From contig CALXGN010000005.1 of assembly GCA_944387865.1 (NCBI GenBank), forward strand, positions 62,001 through 126,000: a DNA stretch of 64,000 nt, given 5' to 3'. Each line of letters opens with the position of its first letter. Position 1 is the stretch's first letter. The stretch is from Scatomorpha stercorigallinarum (GTDB taxonomy: Bacteria; Bacillota; Clostridia; Oscillospirales; Oscillospiraceae). The position numbers and the translations under genes were made by a program. Below the pieces are notes generated by a model. That model was not told the DNA's origin. It saw nothing but the letters and a program-made list of their open reading frames with translations, and made no database searches. This document shows, one piece after another, positions 37,469-44,787 of this stretch.

Positions 37469-37498
37469 TTGGATTTGTTCATGCTTTTTTGCTATACT
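37469..37498 (+). promoter_or_regulatory. Promoter of the 37544 small gene
   Basis: TTGGAT at 37469-37474, 18 bases, TATACT at 37493-37498; the interval is AT-rich and lies divergent from the pyr promoter. Confidence 0.6.
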
Positions 37499-37543
37499 TT
37501 TATAGAAATTGGGCAACAGAACTTCACGGAGGAATGTGGTGTT

Positions 37544-37747
37544 ATGAAAAATATCTGGAAGTATATCTTGATCGGATCAGGCGCCGTAGTTTTGGAATGG
37601 ATATTTTTAGCTGTATTCTACCATTGGTTTGACGGTATGGGGGAATTGGGCGGGATCGTTATCGGCGTTGGCTTCTTTCTTGCTTTTGAAATGGTCATCT
37701 GCACAGGAGCGATCATTTCAAAGATCAACGCCAATAAAGATAAGTGA
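37544..37747 (+). CDS. Small two-span membrane protein, unknown function
   Basis: 67 residues. Two hydrophobic segments (about 7-24 and 35-56) with a short GMGELGG loop and a charged SKINANKDK tail suggest a small integral membrane protein. No family recognised. ATG 37544 follows CGGAGG with a 10-base gap. It has its own promoter and a bidirectional terminator. The gene is clearly AT-richer than its surroundings, with codons such as ATA, TTA and GTT, suggesting recent acquisition or low constraint. Confidence 0.62.
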   Translation: MKNIWKYILIGSGAVVLEWIFLAVFYHWFDGMGELGGIVIGVGFFLAFEMVICTGAIISKINANKDK

Positions 37748-37785
37748 GCAAATACGCTACCAGGCGAGAAGACCCGCGAGGAAAA

Positions 37786-37819
37786 GGAAAAAGGCCCCTG
37801 CGGGCCTTTTTCCTTTTTT
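37786..37819. terminator. Bidirectional terminator between the 37544 gene and obgE
   Basis: A 12-bp perfect stem (GGAAAAAGGCCC/GGGCCTTTTTCC) with loop CTGC, followed by TTTTTT on plus and with A-rich flank on minus. Confidence 0.9.
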
Positions 37820-39105
37820 CAGCTCTGATATTCAAATTCGATGTCGTAGATGCTGACCGTGTCGCCGTCCTTGACGCCGAGCTGCTCCATGCGGTCGTAG
37901 ATGCCGGCTTCGCGCAGGTTGCGGTCGAAGTACATGCGGCTCTCATAGTCGGAGAAGTTCACTGTGGCCACCAGTCGCGCGAGCCACTCGCCCTCCAGAT
38001 ACCAGGCGTCCCCGTCGTGCGTTATCTTCACGTCCTCCGGCTTCCCGGGCTCGATCGCCGGCGGGACGTAGTCCGGCTCGAACACCGCGATGGGCGGCAG
38101 GTGCTGCAGCTCGGCCGCGGCGGCGCGCATCAGCTCGCGCGTGCCGTGGGTGGAGGCCGCGGAGATCTCGAAGAGCCTCAGGCCCTTGGCCTCCACGTGG
38201 GCGCGCAGTCTTTCGAGGTTCTCGCGCCCGGCGTCGTCCAGCAGGTCGCACTTGTTCGCGGCGACGAGCTGCGGCCGGGAGGCCAGCTCCGGGCTGTAGC
38301 GCGAGAGCTCAGAGTTTATCGTCTCGAAATCCTCCACGGGGTCGCGCCCCTCGCTGCCGGAGACGTCCACAAGGTGGATGAGCAGGCGGCAGCGGTCGAT
38401 GTGCCGCAAAAAGTCGTGCCCGAGGCCGGCGCCCTCGCTCGCGCCCTCGATTATGCCGGGGATGTCCGCGAGGACGAAGGAGACGTGCTCGTCCACATAC
38501 ACCACCCCGAGGTTGGGGAACAGCGTCGTGAAGTGGTAGTTGGCAATCTTCGGGTGCGCGTTGGAGACCACGGAGAGCAGCGTGCTCTTGCCGACGTTCG
38601 GGAAGCCGACAAGGCCCACATCCGCGAGGAGCTTCAGCTCGAGCAGTATGCGGTGCGCCTCGCCGGGCAGGCCCGGCTTGGCAAAGCGGGGGACCTGGCG
38701 CGTGGGGGTGGCGAAGTGCTTGTTGCCCCAGCCGCCGCGCCCGCCGCGGCAGGCCACATAGTCCTCGCCGGAGGACATGTCGTGCATTATCGCGCCGCTG
38801 TCTGCGTCGCGCAAAAGCGTCCCGCGCGGGACGCGCAGTACGATGCTCTCGCCGTCCTTGCCGGAGCAGCGCTTGCCCTGGCCGTTCTGGCCGTCACCGG
38901 CGACGAATTTGCGCTTGTAGCGGAAGTCCATCAGGGTGGACATGTTGTCGTCGGCCTTGAAGACGATGTCGCCGCCGCGGCCGCCGTCGCCGCCGTCCGG
39001 CCCGCCGGCCGCAACGTATTTTTCGCGGTGGAAGGCCACCGCCCCGTCCCCGCCCTTCCCGGCGCGGACGTCTATCGTTACCTTGTCAACAAAGGGTGAG
39101 GCCAT
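37819..39105 (-). CDS. obgE: GTPase ObgE/CgtA
   Basis: 428 residues. Essential ribosome-associated GTPase tied to 50S assembly, replication and sporulation entry. The glycine-rich Obg fold covers about 1-159 (GGDGAVAFHREKYVAAGGPDGGDGGRGG), the G domain follows with G1 GFPNVGKS at 167-174 and DIPGIIEGASEGAGLGHDFLRH, and a C-terminal OCT domain ends the protein. Starts 23 bases beyond the rplU-rpmA terminator; a weak AT-rich -10 is possible there, or expression by readthrough. Confidence 0.96.
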   Translation of the reverse strand: MASPFVDKVTIDVRAGKGGDGAVAFHREKYVAAGGPDGGDGGRGGDIVFKADDNMSTLMDFRYKRKFVAGDGQNGQGKRCSGKDGESIVLRVPRGTLLRDADSGAIMHDMSSGEDYVACRGGRGGWGNKHFATPTRQVPRFAKPGLPGEAHRILLELKLLADVGLVGFPNVGKSTLLSVVSNAHPKIANYHFTTLFPNLGVVYVDEHVSFVLADIPGIIEGASEGAGLGHDFLRHIDRCRLLIHLVDVSGSEGRDPVEDFETINSELSRYSPELASRPQLVAANKCDLLDDAGRENLERLRAHVEAKGLRLFEISAASTHGTRELMRAAAAELQHLPPIAVFEPDYVPPAIEPGKPEDVKITHDGDAWYLEGEWLARLVATVNFSDYESRMYFDRNLREAGIYDRMEQLGVKDGDTVSIYDIEFEYQS

Positions 39106-39127
39106 AGTCTACTCCTTATAGCATAAT

Positions 39128-39158
39128 AAAAAAGGCGGACGAGGGAAGCTCGTCCGCC
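39128..39158 (-). terminator. Terminator after rpmA
   Basis: On the minus strand a 10-bp perfect stem (GGCGGACGAG/CTCGTCCGCC) with a five-base loop is followed by TTTTTT. It partly isolates obgE from the ribosomal protein genes. Confidence 0.85.
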
Positions 39159-39164
39159 GCTTTG

Positions 39165-39428
39165 TTACTGGGCGATCTCTTCGTAAACGGAGACCTTCTT
39201 GCGGTCCTTGCCGTAGCGCTCGAACCTCACGGTGCCGTCGACCAGGGAGAACAGGGTGTCGTCCTTGCCCTTGCCCACGTTGGTGCCCGGGTGGATCTTG
39301 GTCCCGCGCTGCCTGACGAGGATGTTGCCGGCCAGGACGAACTGGCCGTCCGCCCTCTTGGCGCCGAGGCGCTTGGACTCGCTGTCGCGGCCGTTCTTGG
39401 TGGAGCCCATTCCCTTTTTATGTGCCAT
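39165..39428 (-). CDS. rpmA: 50S ribosomal protein L27
   Basis: 87 residues. The N-terminal arm reaches the peptidyl-transferase centre. It begins directly as MAHKKGMGSTKNGRDS, the mature form; the nine-residue FF/A-type extension cleaved by the protease Prp in most Firmicutes is absent. The usual prp (ysxB) gene between rplU and rpmA is also missing: only 36 bases separate the genes. ATG 39428 follows GGAGGTGTAAC. Confidence 0.97.
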   Translation of the reverse strand: MAHKKGMGSTKNGRDSESKRLGAKRADGQFVLAGNILVRQRGTKIHPGTNVGKGKDDTLFSLVDGTVRFERYGKDRKKVSVYEEIAQ

Positions 39429-39464
39429 AAGTTACACCTCCGAATCAATAAGTGCGGAACTACT

Positions 39465-39776
39465 TCAGGCGATGCTGTTTATCTGAACCTTGCTGTAGGG
39501 CTGCCTGTGGCCCTGCAGGCGCTGATAGCCCTTCTTGGGCTTCATCTTATAGACGCGGACCTTCTTGCCGCGGCCGTTCTTCACGACGCTGCCGGTGACG
39601 ACGGCGCCCTCCACCACGGGGGTGCCGAAGACGGAGCTGTCCTCGTCGATGACGGCCAGGACGCGGTCGAACTTGACGGTCTCGCCGGCCTCGGCGTTGA
39701 GCTTCTCGACGAAAATGACGTCGCCCTCCGCCACGCGGTACTGCTTGCCGCCGGTCTCGATGATGGCGTGCTTCAT
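39465..39776 (-). CDS. rplU: 50S ribosomal protein L21
   Basis: 103 residues. Recognised from MKHAIIETGGKQYRVAEGD, VIDEDSSVFGTPVVEGA and the C-terminal KPKKGYQRLQGHRQPYSKVQI. ATG 39776 is the family start; an upstream in-frame opening to 39866 is the untranslated leader. GAGAGGAAT lies 9-12 bases upstream. Transcribed with rpmA from a strong promoter. Confidence 0.97.
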   Translation of the reverse strand: MKHAIIETGGKQYRVAEGDVIFVEKLNAEAGETVKFDRVLAVIDEDSSVFGTPVVEGAVVTGSVVKNGRGKKVRVYKMKPKKGYQRLQGHRQPYSKVQINSIA

Positions 39777-39850
39777 GTGTGTTTCATTCCTCTCTTCAAG
39801 AGACTCGCTCTGGGGGCGGGCATGGCCGCTTAAAGCCCCTTCGACGCGGC
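39777..39850 (-). ncRNA. Candidate L21 (rplU) leader RNA
   Basis: About 75 bases of transcribed leader with complementary GGCCGC/GCGGCC segments and a purine-rich end. L21 leaders are known in Firmicutes as autoregulatory structures. Assigned by position and visible pairing only. Confidence 0.4.
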
Positions 39851-39856
39851 CTGAGT

Positions 39857-39885
39857 ATTGTAGCATGATTTCCCCGGCCTGTCAA
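39857..39885 (-). promoter_or_regulatory. Promoter of rplU-rpmA
   Basis: On the minus strand TTGACA (39885-39880), 17 bases, TACAAT (39862-39857). Confidence 0.88.
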
Positions 39886-39890
39886 CAGGA

Positions 39891-39921
39891 AATTGGGGCC
39901 GGACGGCGTCCGGCCCCAATT
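39891..39921 (-). terminator. Terminator after the 39953 gene
   Basis: A 14-bp perfect stem (AATTGGGGCCGGAC/GTCCGGCCCCAATT) with a three-base loop. Only a short T-stretch follows, but it sits exactly between the 39953 gene and the rplU promoter. Confidence 0.75.
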
Positions 39922-39952
39922 CGGCGGGAAGAGGAAAGGAAGAGCGTGGGAG

Positions 39953-40411
39953 TCAGAAGAGATGCCCGTCCGGGCTGCAGCTCAGCGAGGTGTTTATTAC
40001 GACATCGCCGAGGAGAGGGTGGCTGAACGTGGCCTCGGCCAGGGCCGTGGCGCCGGTGCACCAGGCGCGCCCGTTGTCCAGCGACCAAAGCGTGTCGTAG
40101 ATATCATAGTCGTAGTCAGCGGACGTGGCAAGGGCAATGTTGCCGTCGTAAGTAAAGGTGCCGTAGAGCGTGAGGGTGAACAGAATATCACCGGAAGCGC
40201 TATAGTAGTCGATAGAGCGCTCGCCCTCAGCAACAGTGTTGGCGGCCCTGCTCGCGGGGGAACTATATTCCACTATGCGGCTTATGCAGTATGAGCCGTC
40301 GTCAAAGTATGTGATCTCGCAAGCTTCACCGCAAAAACCGGCAAATGCTGAAGTGCAGAACATGCAAACGAGGACTATGGTAGCAACAATCAGGCGAGGG
40401 AGCCTTTTCAT
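39953..40411 (-). CDS. Secreted protein, unknown function, PadR-linked
   Basis: 152 residues. A classical signal peptide (about 1-24, cleavage after AFA) precedes a mature part with four cysteines (CGEAC near the start and two near the C-terminus) and several Asp/Tyr-rich stretches (TSADYDYDIYDTLW). No family recognised. It follows the HAAS-like gene by 11 bases on the same strand, making it third in a PadR operon. The gene is moderately AT-richer than the core genes. Confidence 0.58.
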   Translation of the reverse strand: MKRLPRLIVATIVLVCMFCTSAFAGFCGEACEITYFDDGSYCISRIVEYSSPASRAANTVAEGERSIDYYSASGDILFTLTLYGTFTYDGNIALATSADYDYDIYDTLWSLDNGRAWCTGATALAEATFSHPLLGDVVINTSLSCSPDGHLF

Positions 40412-40422
40412 AACATTACCTC

Positions 40423-40776
40423 TTATCGGTATTGTGTTATAACACTGGTTGCAAAAACGACTTCATTAGTCTGGACATACCACACATACACCCCGAGCAT
40501 GAGCGCCAGCGCGGCGCATGCGCCTATCAGCATCGCGGTGCGCTTTTTCTGCCGCGCGCTGACGGCGGCCAGCTCCGCCTCGCTCACGTTCAGCTGCAGT
40601 TCTGCTGCGGCGTGAGCCGGCGCGCCGAACTCGGCAGAGATGTCGTCGAAGCCGCCCTCCGGGCAGCGCTCGGCGATCTCCTTCCCCAGAGCGGCGAGCA
40701 GGGACGCACGGGTGGCGGGCAGGGCGAGCAGACGCCGCGAGACGCATCGAAGATACTTCTTTGCCGCTTTAGTCAT
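40423..40776 (-). CDS. HAAS-like membrane protein partner of PadR
   Basis: 117 residues. A helical N-terminal domain (about 1-70: YLRCVSRRLLALPAT, GKEIAERCPEGGFDDISAEFGAPAHAAAEL) resembles the HAAS/permease-prefix domain; one membrane segment follows (about 81-101) and a short external tail. The start overlaps padR by 8 bases, the same linkage as at 5710. Role unknown; HAAS proteins are usually regulated by the adjacent PadR. Confidence 0.68.
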   Translation of the reverse strand: MTKAAKKYLRCVSRRLLALPATRASLLAALGKEIAERCPEGGFDDISAEFGAPAHAAAELQLNVSEAELAAVSARQKKRTAMLIGACAALALMLGVYVWYVQTNEVVFATSVITQYR

Positions 40777-41128
40777 CGCCTGGCCCTCCCTCCAGCAGCT
40801 GCTCGAACACGCCGGAAATGCGGCGGTAGTCCTGCACGGTGCGCTTATAATACTCCAGCCCCTCCGGGGTTATGGCGTAATAAGTGCGCGCACGGCCCAC
40901 GGCCACCTCCGTGTGATCCTCGCAGACGTATCCCTGGTCCAGCAGGCGGTACAGCACGGGGTAGAGCAGTGACATGGTGTATTTGCCGCCGCTGCGCTGC
41001 TTCATCTCCTGCGTTATCTCATAGCCGTACATGGGCTTTTCAGAGAGCAGGCGCAGCACAACGAGCGGACTGGTTGCACGCTTGTAAAAAGCTTCGAACG
41101 AATGTCCGGAATCTGTTTCTTTGGCCAT
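40769..41128 (-). CDS. PadR family transcriptional regulator (second copy)
   Basis: 119 residues. Winged helix with SPLVVLRLLSEKPMYGYEITQEMKQRSGG, MSLLYPVLYRLLDQGYV and a wing RARTYYAITPEGLEYY. It differs from the 5394 PadR at most positions, so the two are paralogues with separate targets. ATG 41128 (MAKETDSG) is chosen over the longer 41185 opening, which would start inside the promoter. Likely controls itself, the HAAS gene and the secreted protein, and perhaps the divergent 41329 gene. Confidence 0.88.
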   Translation of the reverse strand: MAKETDSGHSFEAFYKRATSPLVVLRLLSEKPMYGYEITQEMKQRSGGKYTMSLLYPVLYRLLDQGYVCEDHTEVAVGRARTYYAITPEGLEYYKRTVQDYRRISGVFEQLLEGGPGDD

Positions 41129-41155
41129 AAGAAAACTCCAATCGATTGTGCGTTT

Positions 41156-41185
41156 ATAATAACATGAATAAATCCTCTTTGTCAA
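41156..41185 (-). promoter_or_regulatory. Promoter of the second padR operon
   Basis: On the minus strand TTGACA (41185-41180), 18 bases, TATTAT (41161-41156). The 41129-41328 intergenic region is AT-rich with repeated TTATAATA and ACGTGTTATAA motifs that could hold PadR sites; no perfect dyad like that at 5362 was seen. Confidence 0.7.
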
Positions 41186-41285
41186 TAATTAATATTGAAA
41201 CTTATAATAATACGTGTTATAATCAAATTGCAAGCCAAAGGAGGCCACAGCGGGGCGGCGGCGATGGAAAAGCGCAAACCCACAG

Positions 41286-41314
41286 TAGACAACGCAAAAC
41301 AGCTATGCTATAAT
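41286..41314 (+). promoter_or_regulatory. Promoter of the 41329 gene
   Basis: TAGACA at 41286-41291, 17 bases, TATAAT at 41309-41314, immediately before AAAGGAG and the start codon; the leader is very short (about 8 bases). Confidence 0.75.
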
Positions 41315-41328
41315 GAAAGGAGAAAATT

Positions 41329-42036
41329 ATGAAAAAGAGGATTGGCTGCATACTGCTCGCACTTGCGATGAGCTTTTCCATTGGCACGATAGCTTTTGCG
41401 GATGACGCTCAGGTGACCGCGGAGGAGGGACAGACCATGACGATGGAGCAGATCGACATGGAGGTCCAAAGGATGGTCGATGAGAGAATGGAGGTCGTTG
41501 GCGAACAGCTGGCAGGTTATCCGGAGGTGTACGAGCTCGCGTACAGGTGGTATTTGCAGGATTCGTATACGCAGATGCTGCTCTATGAGAACGGCAATCC
41601 ATATCCGGGGACAGTAGAATACAGATTCGACGAAGGTGGGATCATATACTATGAGACGTCCGAAGAACTGGAAGAATTCGGCGTCGATATGGCATTTGCA
41701 GTAACTTTATTGACGCCGGAGGATGTGGAAAATGGATTGCCTGACAGTGGAACGCTTTTGTTGTATGAACTCGTGGCTGGCCTGCTTGATTATAGCTTAA
41801 TCGAGCAATTTCCTGCAATGACTGTCCTGATGAACATACTTATTTCGATGTCAGCGACTGGATGGGATGATGTTGAAGAGGCAGACGGGTACGCAGAAAT
41901 AATTTGCATGTATGTAATTGAAGGATCTGTATATCCCGATGGCGTTGCAGCGGTTTCCGGATGGCATGAACATCCATTTAAGTACATTTCTGAAGGTGCT
42001 CAAAATGTACACTGTTATCCTTTCTCCCATCTGTAA
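41329..42036 (+). CDS. Secreted protein, unknown function
   Basis: 235 residues. Signal peptide about 1-24 (cleavage after AFA), then a Glu-rich helical stretch (MTMEQIDMEVQRMVDERMEVV) and a mixed domain with three cysteines near the C-terminus. No family recognised. Starts behind AAAGGAG. The gene is distinctly AT-rich (many ATT, GAA, TTA codons) against the GC-rich background, which suggests transfer. It is divergent from padR and followed 12 bases later by a membrane protein gene. Confidence 0.6.
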   Translation: MKKRIGCILLALAMSFSIGTIAFADDAQVTAEEGQTMTMEQIDMEVQRMVDERMEVVGEQLAGYPEVYELAYRWYLQDSYTQMLLYENGNPYPGTVEYRFDEGGIIYYETSEELEEFGVDMAFAVTLLTPEDVENGLPDSGTLLLYELVAGLLDYSLIEQFPAMTVLMNILISMSATGWDDVEEADGYAEIICMYVIEGSVYPDGVAAVSGWHEHPFKYISEGAQNVHCYPFSHL

Positions 42037-42048
42037 TTAGGAGTGGCT

Positions 42049-42582
42049 ATGGACGGGACACTGAAAGACATTGACAGCCGGGGCTGGAGAACCAGGCTTA
42101 TAGGCGCATTTATCGCGCAGCAGGTGATTTTCGCGCTTATCTGCATCGTGTTCAGCGGCGACGCCGTGCGCCCGCCGTTTATGTACAGACCGAACGGCAT
42201 GACAGAGGCGGACAGGGAGCTGTACTATGCCTATCATGACGTTGGAGCAGCCGTCGGAATTAATATAGATTTGATAGTGGACTGTATCCTGTTTTTCCCG
42301 ATGCTGGTTTTCGGCTGGTTCTTTTTATGCTATCTGTTCTCGTGGCGAAAGCTGCAAAGGCGCGAGCGCGTGTTGTTCATTGCCCTCGAAGTAGCGCGTA
42401 TAGTGGCTGTCATTGCCGTCAAAGAATACTTCCAAAACTACACGGGCGCATTCCGCATGTATATGGTGGCTCTCCCGAATGAAATAACGAGCGTAGACAG
42501 GATCTTGCTCTACCTCATACATAGAAAATTCCGCCGGAAGGAGCCGGAGCTGGACGCGCCGATTACAGAAGCCGGGGAGTGA
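42049..42582 (+). CDS. Four-helix membrane protein, unknown function
   Basis: 177 residues. Hydrophobic segments at about 16-38, 71-93, 108-124 and a weaker C-terminal one suggest an integral membrane protein. The cytoplasmic tail ends in LDAPITEAGE. No family recognised. ATG 42049 is six bases from GGAG; GTG 42043 overlaps that site and is less likely. Last ten codons are nearly repeated at the end of the 42667 gene, a sign of segmental duplication. Confidence 0.6.
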   Translation: MDGTLKDIDSRGWRTRLIGAFIAQQVIFALICIVFSGDAVRPPFMYRPNGMTEADRELYYAYHDVGAAVGINIDLIVDCILFFPMLVFGWFFLCYLFSWRKLQRRERVLFIALEVARIVAVIAVKEYFQNYTGAFRMYMVALPNEITSVDRILLYLIHRKFRRKEPELDAPITEAGE

Positions 42583-42666
42583 CGCCCCCGCGGCGGTGCG
42601 GTTTATGTTGGTGCGCCGGGCGGACTTGGATATGCCCGGCTCGGGGCAAACTCCGGGGTGGCTTAA

Positions 42667-43125
42667 GTGAAGGATGGGACAGCAAAGTGCATACTTCTGT
42701 GCCTGGGCATACTGCTGCTGCCGCTGCTGGCGTTCGGTGTATATCTGAATATCCACCGGCACAGCTATTTTGATTGGCAGGAGCGGGTGTACTCGTCCGG
42801 CCCCTGGGCGGAGCCCTCCGTCTGGGCAGGAGAGGATGGCGGGTTTTACCTCGTCAGCCGGGAGGACGGCCGCGGCGGCTGCGAGGTGACGGCGTATCTG
42901 GAAACCGGGGCCGGCTGGGAGGAGCTCCGCGCTGTGACCAGCGAGGGAGTGCGGACGCTTTTCCTGCGCGACGGCGAGGGAGACAGCGTTTATACGGGCA
43001 AATTCGACGTCCGCGGCGATGTAATGACGCTTGAGAGCCTTGAGGACGCGGACGGCCGCGAGGTGATGGGGGAAACCGAGCTCGCAAAGCTGCCGGACGC
43101 CCCGATTACACAGGCCGGCGAGTGA
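42667..43125 (+). CDS. Membrane-anchored protein, unknown function
   Basis: 152 residues. Signal-anchor at about 7-26 followed by an external domain of about 120 residues with Gly/Glu-rich beta stretches (GGFYLVSREDGRGG, VRTLFLRDGEGDSVYTG). It ends in LPDAPITQAGE, nearly identical to the end of the preceding gene (DAPITEAGE). GTG 42667 follows GGGGTGGCTTAA. The 84 bases upstream hold only a short unsupported open frame. Confidence 0.55.
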   Translation: MKDGTAKCILLCLGILLLPLLAFGVYLNIHRHSYFDWQERVYSSGPWAEPSVWAGEDGGFYLVSREDGRGGCEVTAYLETGAGWEELRAVTSEGVRTLFLRDGEGDSVYTGKFDVRGDVMTLESLEDADGREVMGETELAKLPDAPITQAGE

Positions 43126-43160
43126 CGCGCGGCTGACCACCGGAAAGAAGGCCGGGCAGG

Positions 43161-43305
43161 ATGGTAAACAGGAAGGATCTCATCGTATGCTTTGCGCTTC
43201 GGTTCGTACTCGGGCTGGAGCTGTACGGCTGACGGGCGCAGGGAGGCTGAGCGGGAAATGGGGGCGCACACGGCTTTGAACAAAAAGCGCCGCGCGGCGG
43301 AATGA
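43161..43305 (+). pseudogene. Fossil of a duplicated gene pair
   Basis: A short frame from ATG 43161 encodes MVNRKDLIVCFALRFVLGL and then stops at 43232. From about 43218 the DNA is colinear, at a constant offset of 864 bases, with 44082-44164, that is, the 3' end of the 43380 gene and the 5' end of the 44122 gene. At 43258 it restarts as MGAHTALNKKRRAAE and stops at 43305, where the intact copy continues for 153 residues. This is what remains of a copy of that gene pair after internal deletion. Confidence 0.8.
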
Positions 43306-43379
43306 GGTCAGCGGCCGCACAACGGCTTCCCGCCGGGTGGATGCGGCGGGACAAGGCATGTTGACAGAAGGGAGCCGGA

Positions 43380-44114
43380 ATGAAAAAGCTGATGAAATCG
43401 GAACTCTTCAAGGCGCTGCTCGGTCTGATTGGCGTGGCGCTTATAATCGCCGCGATACTCGGCGTGCGGCGCGCGGTATATTACATGACCTTCCGCTCCG
43501 AGCTTGATTTGCCCGAGGGCACGGAGTACACGGTGAATATTATCGGCCCGTCTGACGGCATGATAAGCCTGTCAGGCGAGGATGCGCTGGATATAATCGA
43601 CGCCGCGCGGGAGCTGAGCTTCGCCGGGCCGACAAACAGGGACATATACCAGGGCTCCGACAACGATTACGACATTCATATAAACTCGATGTCGGGCCTT
43701 ACCACTATCACGCTCTTTGAGCTGGACACTCCTGTGCTGTTCTCGCCCGAGCGGGACGTAAAGCTTGGCAACACCGGGCCGCTGCGCGACGCCGTGGAGG
43801 CCGTGTGGGCGGATGCAACAGACATAGAGCTGCCCGCCGAGCCGTATTCCGAATTTGCCGCCGAGTGCGAGTGGTTCACGCTGCGCGACGCCTCCGCCTC
43901 CATGCTCGATGGGCGGGAGTACAGCGCGTTCCGGCTCGGCGACGGGGCCAAGCTGCTCATTGAGCCGAAAACGGAACTCCCGAGCTTCACGGTCAACCGG
44001 CTCGAGTACACGGACGCGGGCTGCGCCAAGGGAGAACAGCTATTCAGCGTCAGCTTAACGCCGGAGGAAGCGCTCCTGCCGGAACTATGCGGCTGGCGGG
44101 CGCGGGGAGGCTGA
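43380..44114 (+). CDS. Membrane-anchored protein, unknown function
   Basis: 244 residues. One N-terminal membrane segment (about 12-31) and an external domain of about 210 residues with LPEGTEYTVNIIGPSDGMISL, repeated acidic stretches and a C-terminal CAKGEQLFSVSLTPEEALLPELCGW. No family recognised. Followed 7 bases later by the 44122 gene. A decayed copy of the 3' end lies upstream at 43218-43257. ATG 43380 follows AGGGAG. Confidence 0.6.
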   Translation: MKKLMKSELFKALLGLIGVALIIAAILGVRRAVYYMTFRSELDLPEGTEYTVNIIGPSDGMISLSGEDALDIIDAARELSFAGPTNRDIYQGSDNDYDIHINSMSGLTTITLFELDTPVLFSPERDVKLGNTGPLRDAVEAVWADATDIELPAEPYSEFAAECEWFTLRDASASMLDGREYSAFRLGDGAKLLIEPKTELPSFTVNRLEYTDAGCAKGEQLFSVSLTPEEALLPELCGWRARGG

Positions 44115-44121
44115 GCGGGAA

Positions 44122-44583
44122 ATGAGGGCGCACACGGCTTTGAACAAAAAGCGCCGCGCGGCGGCAATCGCCGCGGCGTGCCTTGCTGTAATATGCGCGG
44201 CCTTTTTCGCGCTCCGCGGCGTCCGCGCGCGGGGCGCGCTGCGCAGCGAGCTCGCGCTGCTCGAGAGCGGCGCGGCGGCGATGACCGTGACGGCGTATCC
44301 CGGCGGGGAGGTGCGCGAATTTTCCGGCGACGAAGCCGAGGCCGCGGCCGCGGCGGCGCGCTCGCTCGAATACGGCGGCGTGAAGCGCAAGGGCGCTATC
44401 CGCACGGAGGCAGGGGACTACCGCGTGTTCATCGACACGGCCGGCGGGCCGGTGTGGCTCTTCGTGCGCGCGGACGGCCGCGGGAGCGTGGACTGTTCGG
44501 GGAGCTTCACCGTCCGTGTGAAGGGCGCGGGGGAGCTCTACAGCGTGATCGACGGACTTATGAAAGGTGGGACGGACACATGA
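44122..44583 (+). CDS. Membrane-anchored protein, unknown function
   Basis: 153 residues. Basic head NKKRRAA and one membrane segment (about 13-32), then an Ala/Glu-rich external domain including SGDEAEAAAAAARSLEY. Its layout (short basic head, anchor, external beta-rich domain) parallels the 43380 gene, and it may be a distant relative. A truncated duplicate of its first 15 codons lies at 43258-43305. Its stop overlaps the next start (ATGA). Confidence 0.58.
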   Translation: MRAHTALNKKRRAAAIAAACLAVICAAFFALRGVRARGALRSELALLESGAAAMTVTAYPGGEVREFSGDEAEAAAAAARSLEYGGVKRKGAIRTEAGDYRVFIDTAGGPVWLFVRADGRGSVDCSGSFTVRVKGAGELYSVIDGLMKGGTDT

Positions 44584-44738
44584 AGCAGACAGTCGCGGCC
44601 GTGGCGCTCATATTTTCGCTGCTGCTGGCCTCGGTGATCTGCGCGCCGCTGCTGCGGCTGCGCTCAGAGGCAGAGACCCCGCCGGCAGAGCCGGCGGAGT
44701 ACTCAGCAGAGGCCGGCGAGCCGTGGGGAACGGAATAA
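44580..44738 (+). CDS. Small exported peptide, unknown function
   Basis: 52 residues. A hydrophobic N-terminal signal or anchor (residues 5-25) and a short Glu/Pro/Ala-rich tail (TPPAEPAEYSAEAGEPWG). Translationally coupled to the preceding gene through an ATGA overlap, which supports a real gene despite the small size. A terminator follows at once. Confidence 0.5.
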   Translation: MKQTVAAVALIFSLLLASVICAPLLRLRSEAETPPAEPAEYSAEAGEPWGTE

Positions 44739-44743
44739 AAAAA

Positions 44744-44781
44744 CCCGCCGCCCGGTTGGGGACGGCGGGGCTGTTTTTTTT
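44744..44781. terminator. Bidirectional terminator between the 44580 gene and ackA
   Basis: Stem CCCGCCG (44744-44750) with CGGCGGG (44763-44769), T-run at 44774-44781 on plus, and a run of A bases at 44736-44743 serving the minus strand. Confidence 0.85.
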
Positions 44782-44787
44782 ATGCGC

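Noticed and set aside
42583..42666. Short ORF MLVRRADLDMPG upstream of the 42667 gene
   Set aside because: About 20 codons, no ribosome site, no counterpart; treated as intergenic.
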